DNA from: Thermocrispum municipale DSM 44069
GTDB lineage: Bacteria; Actinomycetota; Actinomycetes; Mycobacteriales; Pseudonocardiaceae
DNA length: 64,000 bases
Assembly (NCBI RefSeq): GCF_000427825.1
Contig: NZ_ATYT01000005.1
Location: 124,001-188,000 of the forward strand
Reading direction: 5' to 3'
Shown here: positions 45,057-54,279 of the stretch, piece by piece
How the letters are laid out: every line of letters starts with the position of its first letter
Numbering within the stretch: position 1 is the first letter of the stretch
The notes under the pieces: model-generated
Database searches by the model: none
Told to the model about the DNA's origin: nothing
What the model saw: only the letters and a program-made list of their open reading frames with translations
Position numbers and translations under genes: made by a program

Positions 45057-46619
45057 GTGACTTCACACGACGTGGTGATCGTCGGCGGCGGGCACAACGG
45101 ACTCGTCGCCGCTGCGTATCTGGCACGGGCCGGACAGCGGGTCCTGGTTCTCGAGCGCGGCACCTCGCCGGGTGGGGCAGCGGTGAGCTACCCGGCCTTC
45201 GACGGTGTCGACGTCCGGCTTTCGCGGTACTCCTACCTGGTGAGCCTGCTGCCCGAACAGATCATCGACGACCTGGGACTGACCGTGCGACTGCGCCGCA
45301 GGCGGATCTCCTCCTACACCCCGGTGCGGCGTGGCGACACCGCCACCGGTCTGTTGGTCGACAACGAGGATGCCGAGCGGACGGCCGCGTCGTTCCAGCG
45401 GGTGACCGGCTCGACCCGCGACTTCGCGGCGTGGCAGGAGCTGGCCGAGCTGACCGGACGCGTCGCGCAGCGGGTGTTCCCCACCCTCACCGAACCGTTG
45501 CCGAGCCGCGAGCAGCTGCGCGAAGCCGTCGGGGACGACGAAGCCTGGCGGGTCGTGTTCGAGCAGCCCCTCGGCCACACGCTGCAGGAACGCTTCAGTG
45601 ACGACACGGTTCGCGGCGTGCTGGCCACCGACGGCCTGATCGGCACGTTCGCCGACCTCAACGACACCGGACTGGTGCAGAACCGGTGCTGGCTCTACCA
45701 CGTGATCGGCGGGGGAACCGGCGACTGGGACGTCCCCGTCGGTGGGATGGGAGCGGTCACCGGCGCCCTGGTCGAGGCAGCGCGGTCGGCAGGCGCGCAG
45801 ATCCGGACCGAGGCGGAAGTCGTCGCGATCGACCCCGACGGCGAGGTCCGCTACCGCCACGACGACGCCGAACACGTCGCGCACGCCGGCTGGGTCCTGG
45901 CGAACGTGGCCCCCAGCGTGCTCGACGACCTGATCGGGGAGGCCTCGGTGCCACCGGAAGGCGCACAGCTCAAGGTCAACATGGTGTTGCGGCGGCTGCC
46001 GAAGCTGGCCGATCCCGAGGTCGACCCGCGCGACGCCTTCAGCGGCACTTTGCACGTCAACGAGGACATGGCGCAGCTGCAGGCGGCGTTCGAAGCCACC
46101 GCGCAGGGCCGCATACCCGAGTTGCCGCCGTGCGAGATCTATTGCCACTCGCTCACCGACGACTCGATCCTCGGCCCCGAAGAACGGCGGGCCGGGATGC
46201 AGACCCTGACGTTGTTCGGCCTGCACATGCCCGCTCGTCTGTTCGCCGCCGACCACGAGGCCGCCAAGGCCGAGGCGCTGCGCGCGACCCTGCGGTCACT
46301 GGACTCGGTACTCGGCGAGCCGATCGAGGGTTGTCTGCACACCGATGCCGCGGGCAGGCCGTGCCTGGAGGCGAAGACGCCGCTGGATCTGCACGCGGAG
46401 CTGGGCATGCCGGGCGGGCACATCTTCCACGGCGACCTGCAGTGGCCCTATGCGCACGGTGAGCACGAACCGGGCAGCTGGGGTGTGGCCACGAAATACC
46501 CTCGGGTGCTGCTCTGTGGTGCCGGTTCGACGCGGGGTGGCGGAGTCAGCGGTATCGGCGGCCACAACGCAGCGATGGCGGTGCTGGCACAATCGGCAGG
46601 TGGACAGCGTGCGTCCTGA
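45057..46619 (+). CDS. NAD(P)/FAD-dependent oxidoreductase, phytoene dehydrogenase-like (COG1233)
   Basis: 520 residues. N-terminal FAD fold VVIVGGGHNGLVAAAYLARAGQ and ERGTSPGGAAVSYPAF; middle VIGGGTGDWDVPVGGMGAVTGALVEAARSAGA; C-terminal FAD motif LLCGAGSTRGGGVSGIGGHNAAMAVL. This is the carotenoid-desaturase/isomerase-like group (related to pyridine nucleotide-disulfide oxidoreductase PYROXD2). No carotenoid genes lie nearby, so the substrate is unknown. The last codons overlap the histidine kinase start. Confidence 0.9.
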   Translation: MTSHDVVIVGGGHNGLVAAAYLARAGQRVLVLERGTSPGGAAVSYPAFDGVDVRLSRYSYLVSLLPEQIIDDLGLTVRLRRRRISSYTPVRRGDTATGLLVDNEDAERTAASFQRVTGSTRDFAAWQELAELTGRVAQRVFPTLTEPLPSREQLREAVGDDEAWRVVFEQPLGHTLQERFSDDTVRGVLATDGLIGTFADLNDTGLVQNRCWLYHVIGGGTGDWDVPVGGMGAVTGALVEAARSAGAQIRTEAEVVAIDPDGEVRYRHDDAEHVAHAGWVLANVAPSVLDDLIGEASVPPEGAQLKVNMVLRRLPKLADPEVDPRDAFSGTLHVNEDMAQLQAAFEATAQGRIPELPPCEIYCHSLTDDSILGPEERRAGMQTLTLFGLHMPARLFAADHEAAKAEALRATLRSLDSVLGEPIEGCLHTDAAGRPCLEAKTPLDLHAELGMPGGHIFHGDLQWPYAHGEHEPGSWGVATKYPRVLLCGAGSTRGGGVSGIGGHNAAMAVLAQSAGGQRAS

Positions 46620-47286
46620 GTCGGGCGACGGCAGACGGCCCGTCCCCGATCCGGGCGGGCTGATCGACCATTTGCTGCATGCCCACGAGCTCGAGCGGCA
46701 GTGGCTTGCCGAGCGGATCCACGACGACCCCATGCAGGCCTTGGTCGCCGTCGGGTTGCGCATGCAGCTGCTCGCCGCACGGCTGGGCGAGGCCGAACGC
46801 GAGCAGATGACGGAAGTGACCGATGCGGTCTCGTCGGCCATGGCCACCCTGCGCGGTCTGCTGACGTACCTGCGCCCGCGCGCGTTGGAGCACAAGAAGC
46901 TCGAGGCGATCCTGCGTACCTACTTGGAGAACGCCACCGACGACTGGCACGTCGACGGTCAGCTCGACTACCGGGTCCCGGAAGAACCCGAGTCACGAGT
47001 GGTGCTCACGCTGTTCCGGCTGACCCAGATCGCGGTGGAGGACGTGCGCAGGCGGGGCAGCGCCACGCAACTGCGGATCGCGGTCCGGCCGGAAGACGAC
47101 GGCCTGCTCACCGAGGTCATCGACAACGGGCCGTACGACGGTCAGCCCGAGGGCGCGGGCCTGAGCACACGGGAGATGCGGGAGTGGGCGTTGTCCGGCG
47201 GCGGCTGGTGGGAGAGCGAGACTTCCGCAACCGGCACCACGGTGCGATTCTGGTTACCACTGACATTGGTGGACACGTCGCCATGA
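46609..47286 (+). CDS. Soluble histidine kinase, HisKA_3/NarL-partner type, no sensor domain
   Basis: 225 residues from GTG 46609 (AGGTGG five nt upstream; GTG 46600 is an alternative). Dimerisation/phosphoacceptor helix ELERQWLAERIHDDPMQALVAVG with H38. The catalytic half is reduced: EDVRRRGSATQLRI replaces a typical N-box, followed by VIDNGPYDG and GAGLSTREMREWALSGGGWW. ATPase motifs are therefore present but weak. No membrane helix or PAS/GAF domain, so the input must come from another protein. Overlaps the upstream oxidoreductase and, by ATGA, the downstream receiver gene. Codon 216 (47254-47256) is TTA. Confidence 0.85.
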   Translation: MRPESGDGRRPVPDPGGLIDHLLHAHELERQWLAERIHDDPMQALVAVGLRMQLLAARLGEAEREQMTEVTDAVSSAMATLRGLLTYLRPRALEHKKLEAILRTYLENATDDWHVDGQLDYRVPEEPESRVVLTLFRLTQIAVEDVRRRGSATQLRIAVRPEDDGLLTEVIDNGPYDGQPEGAGLSTREMREWALSGGGWWESETSATGTTVRFWLPLTLVDTSP

Positions 47287-47678
47287 CCGACCCGCAGGAG
47301 CCGATTCGGGTGCTGGTCGTCGACGACGAACCGGCGATCCGGGAGGCGCTGCGTGCCCTGTTGGAGCTCGAACCGGACATCGACTGCGTCGGTGTCGCGA
47401 GCTCCGCGCAGGATGCGATCACCCTGGCCGAGGAGTTCGCGCCGGACGTGACCGTGCTGGACATCAGGCTTCCCGGTGGCGGCGGCCAACGGGTCGCCGA
47501 CGAACTGCGGCAGAAGTCCCCGGACACCGAGTTGCTGGCGTTCTCGGCGTTCGGTGATCGCGAGTCGATGGCCGGGATGCGATCGCACGGCGCGGCCGCC
47601 TACCTGGCCAAGGGCGCCCCGAACCAGGAAGTCGTCGACACCATCCGCATGCTGGGCTCGCGAGCTCGGCGTCGATGA
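47283..47678 (+). CDS. Single-domain response regulator (receiver only)
   Basis: 131 residues: one CheY-like receiver. Acidic pair D14-D15 (VLVVDDEPAIREAL), phosphoacceptor D60 (VTVLDIRLPGGGG), and the switch Ser/Thr and Lys (LLAFSAFGD, AYLAKGAP). There is no DNA-binding output domain, although HisKA_3 kinases nearly always pair with NarL-type regulators with an HTH. The domain ends at SRARRR just before the stop. It is encoded in an ATGA overlap with the kinase and converges with the hybrid kinase gene 21 nt away. It probably works as a phosphorelay or protein-protein signalling element. Confidence 0.9.
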   Translation: MTDPQEPIRVLVVDDEPAIREALRALLELEPDIDCVGVASSAQDAITLAEEFAPDVTVLDIRLPGGGGQRVADELRQKSPDTELLAFSAFGDRESMAGMRSHGAAAYLAKGAPNQEVVDTIRMLGSRARRR

Positions 47679-47699
47679 GCTCGCCGACCCGCTGCCCGG

Positions 47700-50600
47700 T
47701 CACTCCGCGGGCGGAGTGGTGGCGAGGTCGCGGCCGGACTTGTCCTTGCCCGCCGCGTCGCGCCGCGTGATCCAGCGGTGGATGCACGACAGCAGCTCGT
47801 CGGCGTCCACCGGCTTGGTGACGTAGTCTGACGCACCGGAGGCCAACGACTTCTCCCGGTCGCCCTCCATCGCCTTGGCGGTCACCGCGATGATCGGCAG
47901 GTCGGCGTAGCGCGGCATGTGCCGGATCGCGGTGGTCGTCGCGTAGCCGTCCATCTCCGGCATCATCACGTCCATCAGCACGACGTCGACGTCGTCATTG
48001 GCCAGCAGCTGCTCGACACCCCGGCGACCGTTGGAGGCGTGCACCACCGTCATGCCGTAGAACTCGAGCATCCCCGCGATGGCCAGCACATTGCGGAAGT
48101 CGTCGTCGACCAGCAGGATCTTGCGACCTTTGAGCAGGTCGTAGTTCGGCTCGTCGTCAGCCTCGTCCGCGCTCGGCGCCTCGTCGCGCTGCTGCGCCAG
48201 CATGAGCGGGAGCAGATCCCTGGTGTCGTCCGCGGAGAAGTACAGCAGCATCCGGCTGCGTAGTTCTTCGCGCGAGGACAACAGCTCCATCGGCTGGATG
48301 CGGGCATAGCTGCGCAACATCCGGTCCTGCGCCACGGTGAGCTTCCCGCTGACCACCGCAAGGATCGGCAGCGACCGCAGCATCGGGTTCTCCGTCAGTG
48401 CCTTGACGACGTCCAGCATCTGGGTGTCCGGGCTGATCTCCAGCACGGCGCACCGGTAGCCGTGGTCGGTCAGGGCATTGATCGCGGCATCCGCATCGGT
48501 CACCGAGGTCAACCTCGGGGCCTGGTTGCCGCCCAGTTCGTTGACCACCGCCCGCGCCAACGACGTCAGCGGACCGGGCTGATCGTCCTCGCTCGGCTCG
48601 ACGATCAGCACGCGCCGGACGTCCGACTCGTTCTGCTCCCCGGTGGTGCCGGCTTCGAGCTGCTGACCCTCGTCGTCCGGTGTGGCGCCGGTGGTGACCG
48701 GCAGCAACAACGTGAACGTCGACCCGGCGCCGAGCTTGCTCTCCGCGCGGATCTCGCCGCCGAGCAGATACGCCACTTCCCGGCTGATGGACAGGCCGAG
48801 CCCGGTGCCGCCGTAGCGGCGGCTGGTGGTGCCGTCGGCCTGCTGGAAGGCGCCGAAGACGGCCTCCAGGTTCGCCTCGGCGATGCCGATCCCGGTGTCG
48901 GCGACCGAGAACGCGACCACCGGACCAGGTGTCTCGGCCAGCGAGTCCGGCTCGGCCATGCTCACCCGCAGCGTCACGCGTCCGTGCTCGGTGAACTTCA
49001 CCGCGTTGGACAGCAGGTTGCGCAGCACTTGACGCAGCCGCTGCTCGTCGGTGACCAGCTGCTCGGGGACGTCGTCGTCGGCGACGATGTCGAACGCCAG
49101 TCCCTTCTGCGCGGTCTGCGGGGCGAACGTGGTGCGCACGTAGCTGAGCAGCTGCTCGAGCGAGAACGGCTCCGGGTGGATGTACATCTTGCCCGCCTCG
49201 ACCTTGGACAGGTCGAGGATGTCGTTGATCAACTGCAGCAGGTCGCTGCCCGCGGAGTGAATGACGTTGGCGAACTCGACCTGCTTGGCGGTGAGGTTCT
49301 TGGTCGGGTTCTTCGCCAGCACCCCGGCGAGGATGAGCAGCGACGTCAACGGCGTACGGAGTTCGTGCGACATGTTCGCCAGGAACTCCGACTTGTACTT
49401 CGAGGCCAGCGCCAGCTGGCGGGCCCGCTCCTCCAGCTCCTGCCTGGCCTGCTCGATCTCGATGTTCTTCATCTCGATGTCGCGGTTCTGCCTGGCCAGC
49501 AGGGCGGCTTTTTCCTCGAGTTCGGCGTTGGGCCGGCGCAGCTCGGCCTGCTGCTTCTGCAGCTCCTCCGAGCGCGCCCGCAGCTCGGCCGCCAGCCGCT
49601 GGGACTCCTCGAGCAGCGCGTCGGTGCGGGCATTGGCGATGATCGTGTTCACGATGACGCCGATGGACTCGCTCAACTGCTGCAAGAATTCGATGTGCAC
49701 CTCGGTGAACCGGTTGAACGAGGCCAGCTCGAGAACGCCGATGAGCTGATCCTCGAACTTGATCGGCAGCACGACGATGTTCACCGGTGCGGCCCGGCCG
49801 AGACTGGTCGAGATGGTCAGGAAGTCCGGTGGTGTCTCGTCGATGATCACCGGCCGGTTGCTCTGCGCCACTTGGCCGACCAGCGTCTGCCCGAGTTCGA
49901 TCTGCCGCGGGCTGTGGTCGTCGTAGGCCCTGCCGTAGCTGGCGATGAGCCGCAGCTGCCTGCGCCGCTCGGTGTTCTCCGCCAGGAAGAACGTGCCGTG
50001 TTGAGCACCGACCAGCGGAGCCAGCTCGTCCATGATCAGCTCGCCGACGCTGCGCAGGTCGCGGTGGCCCTGCATCAGCCGGGAGATGCGTGCCAGGTTG
50101 GTGTTCAACCAGGCCTGTTGTTCGTTCGCCTTGGTCGTCTCGCGCAGCGAGCGGACCATCGCGTTGATGTAGTTCTTCAGATCGGCGACCTCACCCTTGG
50201 CCTCGACGGTGATCTTCTGCGACAAATCGCCGCGCGCCACCGCCGACGCCACCTGCGCGATCGAGCGGACCTGCGACGTCAGATTGGACGCCATGACGTT
50301 GACGTTGTCGGTGAGGTCCTTCCAGGTGCCGGAGACACCGCGCACGATGGCCTGTCCGCCCAGGTTGCCCTGGGTGCCGACTTCGCGAGCGACGCGGGTG
50401 ACCTCGTCGGCGAAGGCGGACAACTGGTCGACCATCGTGTTGATGGTTTCCTTCAATTCGGCGATCTCGCCGCGCGCGTCGACCCGGATCTTCTGGGTGA
50501 GATCACCCCTGGCCACCGCGGTGGTGACCTCGGCGATCGACCGGACCTGGTCGGTCAGGTTCGTCGCCATGACGTTGACCGACTCGGTCAGGTCCTTCCA

Positions 50601-51200
50601 GGTGCCGGAGACGCCCTTGACGTCGGCCTGACCGCCCAGCCTGCCTTCGGTGCCGACTTCGCGGGCGACGCGGGTGACCTCGTCGGCGAACGAGGAGAGC
50701 TGGTCGACCATCGTGTTGACGGTGTCCTTGAGCTCGAGGACCTCGCCCTTGACGTCCACGGTGATCTTCTGTGTCAGGTCACCCTTGGCCACCGCCGTGG
50801 CGACCCGGCCGATGTCGCGCACCTGATCGGTCAGATTGCCCGCCATCGCGTTGACCGAATCGGTCAGGTCCTTCCAGGCGCCGACGACGCCGGGCACCTC
50901 GGCCTGGCCGCCGAGCTTGCCTTCCGACCCGACCTCCCTGGCCACCCGGGTGACCTCGGAGGTGAACCGGGTCAGCTGGTCCACCATCCCGTTGAACACG
51001 GTGCCCATCTCGTCCATCAACGGGTCGTCCACCCGGGGCAGCCGGGTGGAGAAATCCCCGTCGCGGACCGCCCGCAGGCCCTGGAGCAGCTGGTGCAGTC
51101 CTTCTTCCCTGGCCGCGGCTTCCGGGCAGTCCTCGACCGTGGTGTTCTTCGTGCCGGATTCCGGCGCAGGCGGGCGTGGTGCAGGGGATCTGCGCGCCAT
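47700..51200 (-). CDS. Large soluble hybrid histidine kinase with HAMP repeats, GAF, HisKA-HATPase and two receiver domains
   Basis: 1166 residues. About 35-360: chained HAMP units with an exact 92-residue period (GDLTQKI at 140 and 232, GDLSQKI at 324), like group III (Nik1/Os-1) kinases. About 375-525: GAF domain. About 525-605: coiled coil. Phosphoacceptor H612 (MSHELRTP), N732 (NLLSNAVKF), D768 (ADTGIGIA), GGTGLGLS. About 862-990: degenerate receiver in which the expected Asp site reads AVLEIS (Glu921). About 1027-1145: intact receiver with D1077 ([12 protein letters not shown]) and the Lys in TKPV. No transmembrane segment. ATG 51200 with GAGGAG eight nt upstream. Tail-to-tail with the receiver-only regulator. 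Confidence 0.93.
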   Translation of the reverse strand: MARRSPAPRPPAPESGTKNTTVEDCPEAAAREEGLHQLLQGLRAVRDGDFSTRLPRVDDPLMDEMGTVFNGMVDQLTRFTSEVTRVAREVGSEGKLGGQAEVPGVVGAWKDLTDSVNAMAGNLTDQVRDIGRVATAVAKGDLTQKITVDVKGEVLELKDTVNTMVDQLSSFADEVTRVAREVGTEGRLGGQADVKGVSGTWKDLTESVNVMATNLTDQVRSIAEVTTAVARGDLTQKIRVDARGEIAELKETINTMVDQLSAFADEVTRVAREVGTQGNLGGQAIVRGVSGTWKDLTDNVNVMASNLTSQVRSIAQVASAVARGDLSQKITVEAKGEVADLKNYINAMVRSLRETTKANEQQAWLNTNLARISRLMQGHRDLRSVGELIMDELAPLVGAQHGTFFLAENTERRRQLRLIASYGRAYDDHSPRQIELGQTLVGQVAQSNRPVIIDETPPDFLTISTSLGRAAPVNIVVLPIKFEDQLIGVLELASFNRFTEVHIEFLQQLSESIGVIVNTIIANARTDALLEESQRLAAELRARSEELQKQQAELRRPNAELEEKAALLARQNRDIEMKNIEIEQARQELEERARQLALASKYKSEFLANMSHELRTPLTSLLILAGVLAKNPTKNLTAKQVEFANVIHSAGSDLLQLINDILDLSKVEAGKMYIHPEPFSLEQLLSYVRTTFAPQTAQKGLAFDIVADDDVPEQLVTDEQRLRQVLRNLLSNAVKFTEHGRVTLRVSMAEPDSLAETPGPVVAFSVADTGIGIAEANLEAVFGAFQQADGTTSRRYGGTGLGLSISREVAYLLGGEIRAESKLGAGSTFTLLLPVTTGATPDDEGQQLEAGTTGEQNESDVRRVLIVEPSEDDQPGPLTSLARAVVNELGGNQAPRLTSVTDADAAINALTDHGYRCAVLEISPDTQMLDVVKALTENPMLRSLPILAVVSGKLTVAQDRMLRSYARIQPMELLSSREELRSRMLLYFSADDTRDLLPLMLAQQRDEAPSADEADDEPNYDLLKGRKILLVDDDFRNVLAIAGMLEFYGMTVVHASNGRRGVEQLLANDDVDVVLMDVMMPEMDGYATTTAIRHMPRYADLPIIAVTAKAMEGDREKSLASGASDYVTKPVDADELLSCIHRWITRRDAAGKDKSGRDLATTPPAE

Positions 51201-51373
51201 CGGCAAAGCTCCTCTTGTCCAACTCGCGTACGCCGACTCGCGCGACGGCGTCCGAGCGGCCCAAATTACGGCTGGGGTCCTGCGTCCGAATAGGGCACAA
51301 GGACACCTTTTGCCGCCGACCGTCATGGGACGGATTCCCAGTGTGCGGATCGGTTACTCTGAGGCGGATTCAT

Positions 51374-51386
51374 ACAGACGTATAAG
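51374..51386. promoter_or_regulatory. Operator-like element upstream of amidase
   Basis: ACAGACGTATAAG, part of ATAC-AGAC-GTAT symmetry, immediately before the AAGGAG Shine-Dalgarno. Shares ACA-N3-GTATAAG with the BVMO promoter at 29066-29078. Confidence 0.4.
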
Positions 51387-51396
51387 GAGCTCGCCG

Positions 51397-52803
51397 ATGA
51401 CCGAGAACAGGGTGCACGCGTTCACCGATGATGCTCTTGGCGAGCACGACGCCGTCGAACTGGCCGAGCTGATCCGCCGCCGCGAACTCGACCCGGTCGA
51501 GGTGGCTCAGGCGGCCGTCGCGCGGGTGGAGAAGGTCAATCCGAAGCTGAACGCGGTGGAGTTCGCCGCGTTCGAGCGGGCCGTCGAGTCCGCCGCCACC
51601 CCGGCGCCCGGGCTGCTGTCCGGCGTGCCGTTCTTCGTCAAGGACAACACCGACGTGGCGGACATGCCCACCGGCAACGGCACGGACGCCTATGTCCCGC
51701 GGAAGGCTCGGCGGCACGGCCGGGTGGCCAAGCAGCTGCTCAGCGCCGGATTCACCGTGCTCGGCAAGAGCACGCTGCCGGAGTTCGGGTTGAACGCCAG
51801 CACCGAGTTCGCGCGGCGTGAGCCCACCAGGAACCCGTGGAACACCGAGTACTCGGTGGGTGCCTCTTCGGGTGGGTCGGCCGCGCTGGTGGCGTCGGGC
51901 GCCGTGCCCATCGCACACGCCAACGACGGCGGCGGGTCGATCCGCATCCCGGCGGCGGTCAACGGTCTCGTCGGGCTCAAGCCGACCCGGGGCAGGCACG
52001 TCGACGGCGAGCAGGCGCGCACCATGCCGGTGAATCTGGTGTCGGAGGGTGTGCTGACCAGGACGGTGCGGGACACCGCAGCGTTCTGGGCGGCCGCTGA
52101 GCAGTACTGGCGCAACCCGCGCTACCCGGCGCTGGGCATGGTCAGTGGGCCGGCGGACCGACGGCTGCACATCGGGCTGGTCACGCGCTCGATCACCGAC
52201 GTGGAGGTCGACGGTCCGACCTCGGACGCGGTGCAGGACACCGTGGCCTTGCTGGAGAAGCTGGGGCACACCGTGGAGCCGGTCGACCTGCCGCTCGGCG
52301 AGCAGTTCGTCGACGACTTCATCACCTACTGGGGGTTCCTGGCCTTCACCATCAGCGCTTTCGGCAAGACCTTCGACCGGGCGTTCGACAGCAGCAAACT
52401 GGACGGGTTCACGCGCGGCTTGCGGCGCCGCTACCAGCGCGCGATGCACCGGTTCCCGAGCGCGCTGTACCGGCTGAGCAAGATCAAGAACGAGTACGCG
52501 CGGATGTTCGAGCGCTACCACGTGATCGTCTCGCCGGTGCTCGCGCACAGCACACCCAAGCTGGGGTACCTCAGCCCGACGCTGCCGTTCGACGAGCTGC
52601 TCGACCGGTTGATCAAGTACGTGGCGTTCACGCCGTTGAACAACGTGGCGGGTGGCCCGGCGATGTCACTGCCGCTCGGGCAGACGGCGGAGGGGATGCC
52701 GATCGGCGTGCACTTCACCGCGACGCACGGGGACGAGCGGACGTTGCTGGAGCTGGCGTACGAGCTGGAGGCCGAGCGGCCGTTCCGACGGATTCACGAC
52801 TGA
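51397..52803 (+). CDS. Amidase (amidase signature family)
   Basis: 468 residues. Catalytic Lys in [13 protein letters not shown], cis-Ser in [16 protein letters not shown] and the Ser nucleophile region [21 protein letters not shown]: the complete Ser-cisSer-Lys triad. C-terminal [18 protein letters not shown] is family-typical. Hydrolyses an amide of unknown structure; similar actinobacterial enzymes act on 6-aminohexanoate oligomers and various aryl or alkyl amides. No signal peptide. AAGGAG seven nt before ATG 51397. Divergent from the hybrid kinase. Confidence 0.93.
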   Translation: MTENRVHAFTDDALGEHDAVELAELIRRRELDPVEVAQAAVARVEKVNPKLNAVEFAAFERAVESAATPAPGLLSGVPFFVKDNTDVADMPTGNGTDAYVPRKARRHGRVAKQLLSAGFTVLGKSTLPEFGLNASTEFARREPTRNPWNTEYSVGASSGGSAALVASGAVPIAHANDGGGSIRIPAAVNGLVGLKPTRGRHVDGEQARTMPVNLVSEGVLTRTVRDTAAFWAAAEQYWRNPRYPALGMVSGPADRRLHIGLVTRSITDVEVDGPTSDAVQDTVALLEKLGHTVEPVDLPLGEQFVDDFITYWGFLAFTISAFGKTFDRAFDSSKLDGFTRGLRRRYQRAMHRFPSALYRLSKIKNEYARMFERYHVIVSPVLAHSTPKLGYLSPTLPFDELLDRLIKYVAFTPLNNVAGGPAMSLPLGQTAEGMPIGVHFTATHGDERTLLELAYELEAERPFRRIHD

Positions 52804-52848
52804 GGTCACCGGGCACGCGGCCGTGCCGCGCGGCGACTGAGTGGACGG

Positions 52849-53012
52849 GGTAGCTGGCCCCGCCGGAGAGTGGCGGACAGGCGTCTCGAGCCGGATCGAG
52901 CTGGTGATCCCCGCCGGAGGGTACGCGGGTGGACGCTTCGGCCTTGAGCGAGCTGGTGATCCCCGGCGGAGAGCGCCCGGCCGCGTCGCTCGGCCCTGAC
53001 AGAGCTGCTCGG
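52849..53012. repeat. Degenerate ~50-bp tandem repeats after the amidase gene
   Basis: Units carry (G)AGCTGGTGATCCCC followed by a CGGAG block, starting near 52849, 52898, 52950 and (partial) 53000. They fill the gap between the convergent amidase and DivIVA-like genes; nothing else is visible in 52804-53088. Confidence 0.65.
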
Positions 53013-53088
53013 CACGCGCGCGAACTCGCGCCTGCCTAGCGTGTTTGCCGCGTCTTCGCTGCCTCAGGCTCGTGCAGGGCCGGCCTGA

Positions 53089-54138
53089 TTACCGCGTCTT
53101 CGCCGCTTCCGGCTCGCGCTTGTCGGCCTCCGCCGTGGCCTTGTCCGCGGACCCGTTCGTCTTGTCGTTCTTGTTGGCGTCCGCGGAGCTGTTCGCGGTG
53201 TCCTTGCCGGCCTTGGTGCCGTTGTTCGTGGGCTTCGGCACCGACGGCACAGCCTCTTCGGCGCGCCGCACCGGCTGCTGCTCCTCCTCCGTCGGCTGCA
53301 GCGCTTCCTCGGCCGATGCCAGGTACTGGTTGGCCGTCACCATGCGGCCGTGTGCCTGCTTGCTGATGGACAGCAGCCGGTCGATCACCCGGTTCGCCTC
53401 GTCGGTGCGCCGCTGCGCGATCGCATTGGCCTCCGCCACCGTGCGGCGGGCTTCCGCTTGCGCTTCGGCCATCCGCCGCTCGGCCTGCTGCTTGGCCGCC
53501 GTGCGCTGATCGGACAGATGCTTCTCCAGCTCCTTGCGCTTGGCGGCCATGGTCGCGTCGAACTCCTGCTCGATCGCCCGGCGCTTGCGCTCCGCCTCCG
53601 CGTCCAGCGCCTCCCGGCGGCGCACCGAGTCGACCACCAGCTCCTGCACCTCGGCGCGCGTCTCCTCCAGCGCGGCCCGGTGCTCGGCGTGCAGCTGCTG
53701 AGCGTAGTCGTCCAGCTCCTTGAGCAGCTTGCGATACCGCTCACGCAACGCGATGGACGCCTTGGCGGTCGCCTGCCACGTCTCCTCAGCAGCGGCCTGC
53801 GCCCTGGTGGTGACCTCTTCCGCCTGCAGGTGCGCCAGCTTGCCGACCCGTTGCATCCGCTCGTCGAGGTCCGCGAGGTTCTTCGGCGGCTGCTTGAGCT
53901 CCTCGACCCGCTCCTTCAACTTCGCGTTCTCCGCCCGCAGCACCTCGATCTGCTTGGCCATGGTGCCCAGCTGCGCGGTCACCTTGTCCCGCTCCGAGGC
54001 CAGCTGCCGCATGTCCTCCTCGAGACGCGCCAGGTGCGCCCGCACCTCGGTGCGGTCGTAGCCGTTCCAGTGCGTAGTGAACTCACGTTGCACGGGCGCG
54101 GGGACATGAGCACGCTGGGGCGGAGTCGGCGAAGTCAA
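53089..54138 (-). CDS. DivIVA-domain coiled-coil protein
   Basis: 349 residues. An N-terminal DivIVA-like lipid-binding segment (REFTTHWNGYDRTEVRAHLARLEEDM) is followed by nearly 230 residues of heptad-rich coiled coil (about 45-275; e.g. QIEVLRAENAKLKERVEEL) and an acidic/Asn-Lys-rich disordered tail with EEEQQP and NKNDKTNGSADK. Related to Wag31/DivIVA cytoskeletal proteins that mark poles, but shorter on conserved core and not in the ftsZ cluster, so probably an accessory polarity protein. The start is TTG 54138, supported by AGGAGG four nt upstream. Confidence 0.85.
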   Translation of the reverse strand: MTSPTPPQRAHVPAPVQREFTTHWNGYDRTEVRAHLARLEEDMRQLASERDKVTAQLGTMAKQIEVLRAENAKLKERVEELKQPPKNLADLDERMQRVGKLAHLQAEEVTTRAQAAAEETWQATAKASIALRERYRKLLKELDDYAQQLHAEHRAALEETRAEVQELVVDSVRRREALDAEAERKRRAIEQEFDATMAAKRKELEKHLSDQRTAAKQQAERRMAEAQAEARRTVAEANAIAQRRTDEANRVIDRLLSISKQAHGRMVTANQYLASAEEALQPTEEEQQPVRRAEEAVPSVPKPTNNGTKAGKDTANSSADANKNDKTNGSADKATAEADKREPEAAKTR

Positions 54139-54279
54139 GGGTCCTCCTAACGTCGGTCAGGGCTCGCGGCACACCACTGACCATCATCGAAGGTACCCGC
54201 GCACAGGCTGTTGTCACCGGAGGCGGGGGTTCTCCGCCTGTCGGGCTGCCCACACGGGTGAATCGCTTACCCTCCGCGA

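Noticed and set aside
48462..51293. Plus-strand reading frame of 943 codons opposite the hybrid kinase
   Set aside because: Its apparent repeats only mirror the HAMP-repeat DNA of the real gene; no start signal or known domain.
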